DNA of 64,000 nt from NP936 sp002726085 (lineage in GTDB: Bacteria; Acidobacteriota; Vicinamibacteria; Vicinamibacterales; UBA8438). The DNA lies in contig DASCQF010000139.1 in assembly GCA_036012905.1 (NCBI GenBank), positions 62,001 to 126,000 on the forward strand. Reading direction: 5' to 3'. Under the pieces are notes generated by a model. It was given only the letters and a program-made list of their open reading frames with translations. It did no database searches and was not told the origin of the DNA. The first letter of the stretch is position 1; each line of letters starts with the position of its first letter. A program made the translations under genes and the position numbers. This document shows positions 45,144-53,807 of this stretch, in pieces.

Positions 45144-47801
45144 ATGGATGAGGAACTGACTCAACTCTACGCCACCGCACCAATCGGATTGGCTCTCGTC
45201 GACCGCGACCACCGATTCGTTCGGGTCAACGAACGGCTGGCAGCAATCCACGGCCGCTCAGTTGCCGACCACCTGGGTCGAACGATTCGCGAGGTCATAC
45301 CGAACATAGCCGATGTGGTCGAGCGACACACGACGCAGGTGCTCGAAACTGGTGAGCCCCAGCTCAATGTCGAGGTGCGTGGACGCACACCGGCGCACCC
45401 AGATGAAGACCGCCGGTGGATGACCAGCCAGTATCCGGTTACAAAGACCGATGGCACGGTCAGTGGCGTGAGTATCGTCGTCGAGGACATCACCGACCGT
45501 TCGCTTGCGACCGAGGCGTTGCACCAGGCGAACGCGCAGATGTCAACGATCCTGAACTCGACGGCTGACGGCGTCGTTCAGATAGACAGCCAAGGCACCA
45601 TTGCGGCTTTCAACGGGACCGCTGAACGAATGTTCGGGTATCGTGCCGAAGAGGTACTGGGGCAGAACGTCAAGATGCTGATGCCGGAACCCTACAAGGC
45701 AGAGCATGACGCACACCTTGATCGGTACGCGCGCACGGGAGATAGGCACATCCTGAGCGTCGGTCGGGAGCTCGAGGGCCAGCGCAAGGACGGTTCAACG
45801 TTTCCACTCGGGCTCCGCGTGAACGAAGTGGATTCAGGCCAACACGTCTTTATTGGGACCCTGCAGGACCTGACCCTGCAAAAAGAGACCGAACAGGCAC
45901 TGCACGAAACCGAGGAACAGTACCGCATTCTCGTCGAGCAGTCACTCGTTGGCGTCTACCTCATCCAAGATTATCGGTACGTATACGTAAATCCGAAGAT
46001 GGCGGAGATCTTCGGCTACACGCAGGAGGAGTTGCTCAGTCTCCCCAATGTGACGCTGGGCGTGGTGAGCACCGAGCGAGAGCGAGTGCAGAAGCAGATC
46101 CGCGACCGGCTGGAGGGAAAAGAGTCGATCTCCAACTACAACTTTCACGCCCGCCACAGGAACGGTCGACTGCTCGAATTAGAGGTCCATGGCTCACGAA
46201 CCGAGCTCAACGGTCGACCGGCCATCGTCGGATCCATGTTGGACATCACCGAGCGCGTCGACGCCGAGCGACACTTCCGGCAGGCGGAGGCGGAGCTCCG
46301 CCAGGCACGAAAAATGGAAACCATCGGTCGGCTGGCCGGCGGCGTCGCGCATGACTTCAACAACCTACTCACCATCGTCGTCGGGCACGGCGACCGGTTG
46401 CTGCGGCACCTGCGCCCCCAGGACCCCCTGCACCGGAGCGCCTCGACGATCCGCCATGCCGCCAGCCGGGCCACGGCGCTCACCGGACAGTTGCTGGCAT
46501 TCAGCCGCCGCCAGGCGCTGAAACCAACTGTGCTCAGTCCGAACGAGGCCGTGACCGAAGTCGAGCAATTGTTGCCGCGCCTCCTCGGGGAAGACATCCA
46601 GATGGAGGTGGCCCTCTCGCCAGACGTCTGGTCCATCAGGGTCGACCGGGATCAGCTTGGTCAGGTTCTGATGAATCTGGCTGTGAACGCCCGCGACGCG
46701 ATGCCCGACGGTGGCACGATCCGGATTGCCACGACCAACGTGCTCCTCGATCGAACGTCTGCGCGGAAACACGCGGGCATGCCGGCAGGCCCGTACGTTG
46801 CGATCACGTTCAGCGACACCGGTCACGGAATGGATGAGATGACCCTGGCACAGGTGTTCGAACCATTCTTCACGACGAAGGACCACGACAAGGGGACCGG
46901 ACTCGGTCTCTCCACGGTGTACGGTGTCGTCACCCAGAGCAGCGGCTTTGTCGACGTGGACAGCGCGCCAGGACACGGAACGACATTTACGATCTACTTT
47001 CCGCAAGTCGAGGCAGCCGAGCAGCAGGCCCCGCCGGCCATCTCACACGAGCCTCCGGCCTACGGCACCGAAACCGTCCTCCTTGTCGAAGACGAAGATG
47101 ACCTGCGCGAAGTGTTGCAGGAGGGACTCGAGGCGCTGGGGTACGTGGTAGTAACGGCGCGCAACGGGAAGGAAGCCCTCGAGCGCTGTCACCAAGCGGC
47201 GTTCGACGTTGTCGTCACCGACGTGGTGATGCCGGAAATGAACGGCCGCGAGCTCAGCGAGCGTCTGACCGTATCATTTCCGGAGTTGAAGACGTTGTAC
47301 ATCTCGGGCTTCACCGACGACATCATCGGTCAGCGCGGGGTGTCGGAAGGCGGTCCGCAGCTGTTGCGGAAACCGTTCTCGGCGGATGAGCTTGCTCGCA
47401 AGGTTCAGGAGGTGCTGCATGCGGGCGAGCAGCCCTCACGGCAGCTCGAGATAGACTCACGGAGGGGGCTCGTCGTGATGCGTCCGGTCGGGGACATCAG
47501 TTACCGCAGCATCATTGCATCCGGTGCGGAGGTCCTACAACATCCACTCTACGACGCAAGCTTCGACGCGCTTATCGATCTCCGGGGAGGCCGTCTTCGC
47601 CTGACGCCGGAAGAAGTGACGGCGCTGGTCGACTTGCTCGTGACGTCGGGCCAGACGCCACCGACGCGCACGGCAGTGCTCGTCGATTCACCGCGCGAGA
47701 CGGCGCTGGTGATGCTTTACAGCCAACGTGCCACATTCCACAGCCTCCAGGCTTTTTCGACCAAAGAAGCCGCCTACACCTGGCTCGAACGAGACACCTG
47801 A
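45144..47801 (+). CDS. Multi-PAS hybrid histidine kinase with receiver and C-terminal SpoIIAA/STAS-like domain
   Basis: 885 residues from ATG 45144, with GAGAG just upstream; ATG 45105 is an alternative. Cytosolic, no membrane helix. Three PAS domains at roughly 1-120, 125-245 and 250-375 (FVRVNERLAAIHGRS, IAAFNGTAERMFGYRAEE, YVNPKMAEIFGYTQEE). HisKA-type phosphoacceptor in GRLAGGVAHDFNNLLTIV; HATPase with NLAVNARDAMPDGG, DTGHGMDE and GTGLGLSTV. A receiver domain (VLLVEDEDDLREV, phospho-Asp in VVVTDVVMPE, LRKPFSADE) and then ~115 residues with FDALIDLRGGRLRLTPEEV, which looks like a SpoIIAA/STAS-like fold. Signal unknown. Confidence 0.92.
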   Translation: MDEELTQLYATAPIGLALVDRDHRFVRVNERLAAIHGRSVADHLGRTIREVIPNIADVVERHTTQVLETGEPQLNVEVRGRTPAHPDEDRRWMTSQYPVTKTDGTVSGVSIVVEDITDRSLATEALHQANAQMSTILNSTADGVVQIDSQGTIAAFNGTAERMFGYRAEEVLGQNVKMLMPEPYKAEHDAHLDRYARTGDRHILSVGRELEGQRKDGSTFPLGLRVNEVDSGQHVFIGTLQDLTLQKETEQALHETEEQYRILVEQSLVGVYLIQDYRYVYVNPKMAEIFGYTQEELLSLPNVTLGVVSTERERVQKQIRDRLEGKESISNYNFHARHRNGRLLELEVHGSRTELNGRPAIVGSMLDITERVDAERHFRQAEAELRQARKMETIGRLAGGVAHDFNNLLTIVVGHGDRLLRHLRPQDPLHRSASTIRHAASRATALTGQLLAFSRRQALKPTVLSPNEAVTEVEQLLPRLLGEDIQMEVALSPDVWSIRVDRDQLGQVLMNLAVNARDAMPDGGTIRIATTNVLLDRTSARKHAGMPAGPYVAITFSDTGHGMDEMTLAQVFEPFFTTKDHDKGTGLGLSTVYGVVTQSSGFVDVDSAPGHGTTFTIYFPQVEAAEQQAPPAISHEPPAYGTETVLLVEDEDDLREVLQEGLEALGYVVVTARNGKEALERCHQAAFDVVVTDVVMPEMNGRELSERLTVSFPELKTLYISGFTDDIIGQRGVSEGGPQLLRKPFSADELARKVQEVLHAGEQPSRQLEIDSRRGLVVMRPVGDISYRSIIASGAEVLQHPLYDASFDALIDLRGGRLRLTPEEVTALVDLLVTSGQTPPTRTAVLVDSPRETALVMLYSQRATFHSLQAFSTKEAAYTWLERDT

Positions 47802-47829
47802 GCCGCAGCGCGACTTTCAGCACGGACTG

Positions 47830-49935
47830 CTAGTGGTCGCCAAGGACTTGCTCCTGGCCAAACACTTGCTGGACAGCAAGATACAACTGCTCGGGTGTAA
47901 ACGGCTTCTGGATGAAGGACGCGTGCTCAGTAGCCATACCGCGTCTCAGGAGATGGTCCGGCGCGTATCCGGACATATACAACACCCGCATGTCAGGCCA
48001 TCTCGCGATCAATCGGTGCGCGAGGTCCGGCCCGCTCGTGTCTGGCATCACGACGTCGGTCAGGAGCAGGTCGACGCCCTGTGATTGTTCCATCAGTCGT
48101 TCCGCTACCGTGGCGTCAGAAGCGCTGAGCACGGAATATCCGACCGCCTCCAGGTGCTCACGAACGAGCTCCAGCACGGCCAGATCGTCGTCGATGACCA
48201 ACACGGTCGAACCGGCGACACGCTCAGCAACGATGGAGACTGGCGGGTCATCGACCCGCTCCTCGGGCGCCAGTTCGGATGACGGCATCGTGATATCGAC
48301 CACCGTACCCTGACCCTCCCTCGACGCAACTTCGATCCGACCGCCGATCCGGCTCACGATGCCGTTGACAATCGCTAGCCCGAGACCGGTACCGTGCACG
48401 CCTTTCGTCGTGTAGAACGGCTCGAACAGATGTGCCTGCACTTCGTCGCTCATGCCGCCACCGGTATCAGCGACCGACAGACGCACCATGGATACCCCGC
48501 TCCCACCGCTATCTCTCGACTCTACGTTCGCCGTCGAGATCATCACGACGCCACCGTCCGGCATCGCCTCCCGCGCGTTGATCACGAGATTCAACAGCAC
48601 CTGCTCGACGTGACCCCGGTCGGCCAGCACCGTTGCGAGCTCAGGATCGAGGTTTGTCGCCAGCTCGATGTCGGCCCCGATGATCCGGCCCAACAGATCC
48701 CCAAGGTCCGTCACAATCGCGTTCAAGGCGAGGGGCGACACCGTCACGACATCCTGCCGACTGATTCGCAGCAGCTGTCGCACGATCTCGGTCGCCCGTG
48801 TGGCCGCCTGCTTGATCTTCTCGGTGCTCGCACGGAGCGGATCGTCATCAGAGAGCCTCGACAGCTGCCTCGAGGCATACCCGAGAATGACCGTGAGGAG
48901 GTTGTTGAAATCGTGTGCGATTCCGCCAGCGAGGCGGCCGATCGCCTCCATCTTCTGGGATTGCAGCAACTGCTCCTGCACTTCGCTTCGTTCCGTCTCG
49001 GCCTCTCGGAGCGCCGTGATGTCGTTGGCGAAGGCGAAGTTGAACTCTTCGCCACGGTACTCGACCAGCGAGGACGTCGCGAGGATCCGGAGCATCCGGC
49101 CTTCCTTGTGACGAAGGTCGGTTTCGTATTGAATCCAGCGGCGACGCTTGAGCCTCTTCCAGGAATCCGGCCAGACCTCTGACGTAAATCGGGGGGCTAG
49201 CTCATGGATGTCCGCCGCCAGAAGCTCCTCGCGCGTGTAGCCCAACGCCTCGCACAGCGCGTCGTTGACAAACGCGAAACGCGCATCGGCGGTGATCAGC
49301 GCCGCCGACGTTGCCGAGCGCTCGATCGCCGTTTTGAAGAGGTTGGCCTCCTCCTGGAGCCGGGTATTGAGCTCGGAAATGGTGATGGTGTCGCGCACGC
49401 TTTGCCAATACGCCGCCGCGTTGGACCGCGATTGGACGAGAAGAAACCAGAAAAACAGCGATACGACCATTGCCAGCGTGACCCTGTTGTCCGAGACCAT
49501 GGTGAGGGTCATGAGGGCGGTCGGCACTCCAATGATGGTCAGATACCCGCGTGCCAAAGACAGGCGCGGCGCGAATTCGCTGGCGCCGCCGGCGGCGATC
49601 CCCGAACCGCCGATCAGGACCAGCCACATCGGCCACTCTTCGGGGAACAACCTGATGGTGATGAAGATGAGCGCGCTCCAGGAAATGGCCGTCAGGTAGA
49701 TCCCGGTCGTCAGGACACGCCCCCATGACAGCACGGCCTCATCGCCAAGCTCAGACCGAAGGGCATAGGCAGCCCAGAGACGCAGCCCGATGGCCACCAC
49801 CACGCCCACAGATACGGCAAGCACCTGCGCTGGATAGTCCTGGAGGTAGCTCGTGCTGGCGAGCACCAGAGCCAGGAGGATTGCTACGCCAACCGCGCCC
49901 GAGGTCGATCGTTTTGCGAGGTCGACCGTGCGCAA
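47830..49935 (-). CDS. Membrane-bound hybrid histidine kinase with PAS and receiver domain
   Basis: 701 residues. Six predicted helices at residues ~15-175 (AVGVAILLALVLASTSYL through TLAMVVSLFFWFLLV) form a MASE-like membrane sensor. A PAS domain follows (ARFAFVNDALCEALGYTREE), a HisKA acceptor site in GRLAGGIAHDFNNLLTVI, HATPase motifs NLVINAREAMPDGG, DTGGGMSDE and GTGLGLAIV, and a receiver (VLVIDDDLAVLEL; LLLTDVVMPDTSG; IQKPFTPEQL). It converges on the other kinase with 28 bases between stops. The kinase-receiver cores are similar in sequence. Stimulus and target are unknown. Confidence 0.92.
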   Translation of the reverse strand: MRTVDLAKRSTSGAVGVAILLALVLASTSYLQDYPAQVLAVSVGVVVAIGLRLWAAYALRSELGDEAVLSWGRVLTTGIYLTAISWSALIFITIRLFPEEWPMWLVLIGGSGIAAGGASEFAPRLSLARGYLTIIGVPTALMTLTMVSDNRVTLAMVVSLFFWFLLVQSRSNAAAYWQSVRDTITISELNTRLQEEANLFKTAIERSATSAALITADARFAFVNDALCEALGYTREELLAADIHELAPRFTSEVWPDSWKRLKRRRWIQYETDLRHKEGRMLRILATSSLVEYRGEEFNFAFANDITALREAETERSEVQEQLLQSQKMEAIGRLAGGIAHDFNNLLTVILGYASRQLSRLSDDDPLRASTEKIKQAATRATEIVRQLLRISRQDVVTVSPLALNAIVTDLGDLLGRIIGADIELATNLDPELATVLADRGHVEQVLLNLVINAREAMPDGGVVMISTANVESRDSGGSGVSMVRLSVADTGGGMSDEVQAHLFEPFYTTKGVHGTGLGLAIVNGIVSRIGGRIEVASREGQGTVVDITMPSSELAPEERVDDPPVSIVAERVAGSTVLVIDDDLAVLELVREHLEAVGYSVLSASDATVAERLMEQSQGVDLLLTDVVMPDTSGPDLAHRLIARWPDMRVLYMSGYAPDHLLRRGMATEHASFIQKPFTPEQLYLAVQQVFGQEQVLGDH

Positions 49936-50222
49936 CTTGACGAGCTCGGCTTGTGTCGCTTTTGGTAGGGACTCGAGTCAGGCACGAAGCCCGCCATCCG
50001 TGAAGGACGAGCGGGCCGCGAGGTCACGGGACAGAAAACCTTCCATTGGCACGAGCCGATCTGATGGCGAGAGCGACGACGAACGAGCGGAGGCAGGAGC
50101 AGGCCTCCTCGACACATGAGATATTGACGGTCGCTAAGGTGAACTGAGACGCAGTATAGCGGTATACGCGCTCAGGGGCAATCTGTCATAAAGGGTTCAA
50201 GTCTGACATATCGCTGCTCACA

Positions 50223-51029
50223 TCAGCTGGGGGAGCTCTTCGTGTCGTCGCGTCTCGTTCTGATCACTCTGGCCGGTACTCCGGCGGCCACGCACCACGG
50301 CGGGATCTCCCCGCGAACCACCCCACCTGCCCCGATGATCGCGTCGCGACCGACCCGAGCGCCGTCGGAGATGACGACGTGGGCGCCAAGCCAGACGTTG
50401 TCGTCCACCTCGATCCCCTGGGCAACACGCCCTTGCTCGAGCACCGGCCGATCGGTTCGATCGTGGAGATGGTCACCACCAACCACGTAGGTGTAGGCGG
50501 CGACGAGTGTGCGCTTACCGAGCCGGACGTGTCCACCCGAAAAGATCTCGCAGTTGAAGCCTATGTTGGCCCGGTCATCGATCTCGATGTCTCCATTCTT
50601 GCAGCTCAGGATCGTATTTCGACCGATGAAGACACCGTTTCCAATGGAGATGCCACGGTTGTCGGCACCCTTGGCATCGAGACAGCAGTTGTCATCGATC
50701 ACGACATCGTCACCGATGCGAATCTTGTGGGGATGGCGGAGCACGACGTTCTGCCCGAAGACCACGTTCCGTCCCACCCGTCCCAGGAGCCAGGGATAGA
50801 GCTTTGACCGCAGGAACAACCCCAGCGCACCAGGGAGCCACGCGCACACCATCGTGACCGCCTCGTATCGTATCAGCGGCCAGAGACCTGGTTGTCCCAC
50901 GACGAGAGTGGCATAGCGCTGCACCTTCGTCTGACCCGTCGCGAACAGCTCTTCTTGAATGACAGTGATCCGGCGGCCTGAGTCGCGTGAGGCGGTGCCG
51001 CCGGACGGTGGGTTTGACTCGGCTGCCAA
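50223..51029 (-). CDS. Acyltransferase with left-handed beta-helix (hexapeptide repeat, WcaF/LpxA-like)
   Basis: 268 residues from TTG 51029. Residues ~85-240 consist of hexapeptide repeats of the I-G-x-x-x-x type (KIRIGDDVVI, ISIGNGVFIGRNTIL, IEIDDRANIGFN, VRLGKRTLVAAYTYV, VWLGAHVVISDGARVGRDAIIG, AGVPARVIRTR). A hydrophobic N-terminal stretch (ALGLFLRSKLYPWLLG) may contact the membrane. Such enzymes acetylate or otherwise acylate nucleotide sugars or polysaccharide residues. Divergent from the second acyltransferase gene, with 96 bases between starts. Confidence 0.88.
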   Translation of the reverse strand: MAAESNPPSGGTASRDSGRRITVIQEELFATGQTKVQRYATLVVGQPGLWPLIRYEAVTMVCAWLPGALGLFLRSKLYPWLLGRVGRNVVFGQNVVLRHPHKIRIGDDVVIDDNCCLDAKGADNRGISIGNGVFIGRNTILSCKNGDIEIDDRANIGFNCEIFSGGHVRLGKRTLVAAYTYVVGGDHLHDRTDRPVLEQGRVAQGIEVDDNVWLGAHVVISDGARVGRDAIIGAGGVVRGEIPPWCVAAGVPARVIRTRRDDTKSSPS

Positions 51030-51125
51030 GGGATTGTGAGCGAGTTTGGGACGCGACGAGCCAGTATAGCATGACCGTGGTATCCTCTTTCGTTGCTAGG
51101 AGATCTGGGCGCACCCCTACGAAAC

Positions 51126-51629
51126 ATGATCGCGTCAGACGTGCAATTGGGTGAGGGTGTCGAAATCCGGCATCCCGACCTCGTCAACCTCTACGGCTGT
51201 GATATCGGCGACGGCACGAAGCTCGGCACCTTCGTGGAGGTCCAGAAGGAGGTCCAAGTCGGTCGTCGATGCAAGATCTCGTCACACACCTTCATCTGCT
51301 CCGGCGTCACGATAGAAGACGAGGTCTTCATCGGTCACGGCGTCATGTTCACCAACGACCTCTACCCGCGCGCCACGACCGCGGGTGGACGGCCGCAGAC
51401 CGGGTGCGACTGGGCGCAGATTCCGACCCGCGTGCGGGCTGGCGCCTCGATTGGCAGTAACGCGACGATCCTGGCCGGAGTGACGATTGGCGAGCGGGCG
51501 CTGATTGGCGCCGGCGCCGTCGTGACCCGCGATGTGGCACCAGACGCCATCGTAACTGGTGTGCCGGCACGGGTCGTCGGCGACCCCCGGGACGAGGCAC
51601 GCGATCGCGCCACAGGGGATGGAGACTGA
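51126..51629 (+). CDS. Sugar-nucleotide N-acetyltransferase, WbpD/WlbB-like hexapeptide protein
   Basis: 167 residues from ATG 51126 (MIASDVQLGEGVEIRHPDLV), a start that agrees with the family; a TTG at 51093 is open but unsupported. Hexapeptide repeats run to IGERALIGAGAVV and finish AIVTGVPARVVGDP. The combination DLVNLYGCDIGDGTKLGTF is characteristic of UDP-2-acetamido-3-amino-glucuronate 3-N-acetyltransferases and near relatives. It heads a cassette with the dehydrogenase and aminotransferase genes downstream, which together would make a 3-amino sugar donor. Confidence 0.88.
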   Translation: MIASDVQLGEGVEIRHPDLVNLYGCDIGDGTKLGTFVEVQKEVQVGRRCKISSHTFICSGVTIEDEVFIGHGVMFTNDLYPRATTAGGRPQTGCDWAQIPTRVRAGASIGSNATILAGVTIGERALIGAGAVVTRDVAPDAIVTGVPARVVGDPRDEARDRATGDGD

Positions 51630-51677
51630 CCGCGCGCGGCTTGATTCGTCATCTCTGACCGTAAGGACACCACCACG

Positions 51678-52706
51678 ATGATCGGCATCGGCGTCATCGG
51701 CTACGGCTACTGGGGCCCAAACCTCGTCCGCAATTTCAGCGAGGCAGCCGGTTCTCGCGTCGTGGCGGTCAGTGATTTGACTCGCGAGCGACTCGACCGC
51801 GTGTCTAGTCGATATCCCAACGTCCTGACTACGACCGAAGCCAGCGAGCTGATCGACAACCCCGCAGTCGACGCGGTCGCAATCGCGACGCCGGTGTCCA
51901 CCCATTTCGATCTCAGCATGCGCGCCCTTGAAGCCGGCAAGCATGTCTGGGTCGAGAAGCCACTGGCCGCGACTAGCGATGAGGCCCAGCGACTGCGCGA
52001 CGAAGCGGCCGCACGCGGGCTGGTCCTTATGGTGGACCACACCTTCGTATACACCGGCGCCGTACGGAAGATCGCCGACCTAGTGCGGACTGGGCAGTTG
52101 GGCTCGCTCTACTACTACGACTCAGTCCGGGTGAATCTCGGACTCTTCCAATACGATGTCGACGTAATGTGGGATCTCGCCGTGCACGACCTGTCGATCA
52201 TGGATTACGTGCTCGATGTGCGGCCCCGTGCCGTTTCGGCGATTGGCAGTGCGCATGTCCCGGGACGAACAGCCAACCTCGCCTACCTCACCTGTCTGTT
52301 CGACGACAGCCTGATCGCCCACTTCCATGTCAACTGGCTGGCGCCGGTAAAGGTGCGCCGGACGCTGATCGGCGGAGATCGGCAGATGATCGTCTACGAC
52401 GATCTCGAGCCCAGTGAGAAGGTGCGAGTCTACGACAAGGGCATTACGGTCGACCCGGGGCCGGAGGGCCGCTACGAGATGCTGGTGAGCTATCGCACCG
52501 GCGACATGTGGGCGCCCCAGCTCGAGACAACCGAGGCGCTGACGGTCGCTGCGCGTGACTTCATCGGGTCAATCGAGACCGGGGGCACTCCCGTAACCAA
52601 CAGTGCCGTCGGACTCCGCGTGGTTCGCATTCTGGAAGCGGCGACCCGCTCGATGAAGAATCGTGGTGAGCTCATCGAGCTGGACCTCGCCAAGGTCGGC
52701 GCATGA
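51678..52706 (+). CDS. Gfo/Idh/MocA-family NAD-dependent sugar dehydrogenase
   Basis: 342 residues. Rossmann start IGVIGYGYWGPNLVRNF at residues 4-20, then the EKP motif in GKHVWVEKPLAATS, and an active-site block with WDLAVHDLSIMDYVL (catalytic His in DLAVHD). In this setting the enzyme probably oxidises the 3-position of a nucleotide sugar before transamination. Its stop overlaps the aminotransferase start (ATGA), showing coupling. The N-terminal sequence is not close enough to WbpB for me to assign that name. Confidence 0.9.
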   Translation: MIGIGVIGYGYWGPNLVRNFSEAAGSRVVAVSDLTRERLDRVSSRYPNVLTTTEASELIDNPAVDAVAIATPVSTHFDLSMRALEAGKHVWVEKPLAATSDEAQRLRDEAAARGLVLMVDHTFVYTGAVRKIADLVRTGQLGSLYYYDSVRVNLGLFQYDVDVMWDLAVHDLSIMDYVLDVRPRAVSAIGSAHVPGRTANLAYLTCLFDDSLIAHFHVNWLAPVKVRRTLIGGDRQMIVYDDLEPSEKVRVYDKGITVDPGPEGRYEMLVSYRTGDMWAPQLETTEALTVAARDFIGSIETGGTPVTNSAVGLRVVRILEAATRSMKNRGELIELDLAKVGA

Positions 52707-53803
52707 TCCCACTCGTCGACCTGCAGGCCCAGTACGCCTCGATCAAAGACGAGATCGACACGGCCGTCCTGAGCGTGCTCGCCAGCGCCCGATTCGCCCT
52801 CGGGCCGGAGGTGGCTGCCTTTGAAGAGAAGTTCGCCGCCTATTGCGGCACGGGTCACGCCGTAGCGGTCAACTCGGGCACGAGCGCCCTGCATCTCGCA
52901 CTGCTGGCCGCGGGGGTCGGACATGGGGACGAGGTAATCACCGTTCCGTTTACCTTCGTCGCCTCAGTGGCGGCAATCCGGTATACCGGGGCCACACCGG
53001 TGTTCGTCGACATCGAGCCGCAGGCCCGCACGATTGATGTCAATCAGGTGGAGCAGGCGATCACCTCGCGAACGAAAGCGATTCTCCCGGTCCACCTCTA
53101 TGGTCAACCAGCGGACATGGACCCGCTGCTGACGCTGGCTCAACGCCACCACCTGACGCTGATCGAGGACGCGGCGCAGGCACATGGCGCGGAATACCGA
53201 GGCCGACGGGTGGGCAGCCTCGGCGAACTGGGCTGTTTCAGCTTCTATCCGGGCAAGAACCTGGGCGCTTACGGAGAAGGGGGCATCGTCGTCACGAACG
53301 ACGCAGATCACGCCCGCACGATCCGCTCACTCCGAAGCTGGGGTGAGGACCGCCGCTACCATCACACCCTCCCCGGCTTCAACTACCGCATGGACGGCAT
53401 CCAAGGCGCCATCTTGCGGGTCAAGCTGAGCCACCTACCCGCGTGGACTGACGCCCGGCGACGGGTCGCCGCGACGTACGACCGCGTGTTGGCCGACACG
53501 GGCGTCACGACCCCAGCGGTCATGCCCTATGCTCATCACGTCTTTCATCTTTACGCGGTCCAGACGGAGCACCGGGACGCCCTGCACCAGGCGCTCGACG
53601 CGGAAGGCATCCAGACCGGCTTGCACTACCCGGTGCCGGTTCATCTACAACCGGCGTACGCCGACCTAGGGGGACAGGAGGGCGACTACCCGTGCGCCGA
53701 GGCCGCGGCGACCGCTACGCTCACCCTGCCGATTTACCCGGAGATCCCGGAGGAAGTACCGGCTCGCGTGGCCGAGATCATTCGCCGGACGCTACCGAAC
53801 TGA
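52703..53803 (+). CDS. DegT/DnrJ/EryC1/StrS-family PLP aminotransferase
   Basis: 366 residues. Substrate and cofactor motifs: AVNSGTSALHLALLAAGV, VIEDAAQAHGA-type stretch LIEDAAQAHGAEY, and the PLP-lysine in CFSFYPGKNLGAYGEGG. It belongs to the sugar aminotransferases that act on keto-sugar nucleotides, with the C-terminal YPVPVHLQPAY region typical of them. With the dehydrogenase and acetyltransferase it forms a three-gene amino-sugar cassette (WbpB/E/D-like). No WbpA-type UDP-sugar 6-dehydrogenase is present nearby. Confidence 0.94.
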   Translation: MIPLVDLQAQYASIKDEIDTAVLSVLASARFALGPEVAAFEEKFAAYCGTGHAVAVNSGTSALHLALLAAGVGHGDEVITVPFTFVASVAAIRYTGATPVFVDIEPQARTIDVNQVEQAITSRTKAILPVHLYGQPADMDPLLTLAQRHHLTLIEDAAQAHGAEYRGRRVGSLGELGCFSFYPGKNLGAYGEGGIVVTNDADHARTIRSLRSWGEDRRYHHTLPGFNYRMDGIQGAILRVKLSHLPAWTDARRRVAATYDRVLADTGVTTPAVMPYAHHVFHLYAVQTEHRDALHQALDAEGIQTGLHYPVPVHLQPAYADLGGQEGDYPCAEAAATATLTLPIYPEIPEEVPARVAEIIRRTLPN

Positions 53804-53807
53804 TCCG

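Noticed and set aside
50160..50222. tRNA-like GGTTCAAGTC sequence near 50188
   Set aside because: No acceptor, D or anticodon stem can be folded around it.
51678..52706. Naming the dehydrogenase WbpB
   Set aside because: Only the general Gfo/Idh motifs match; the N-terminal sequence differs from the P. aeruginosa enzyme.
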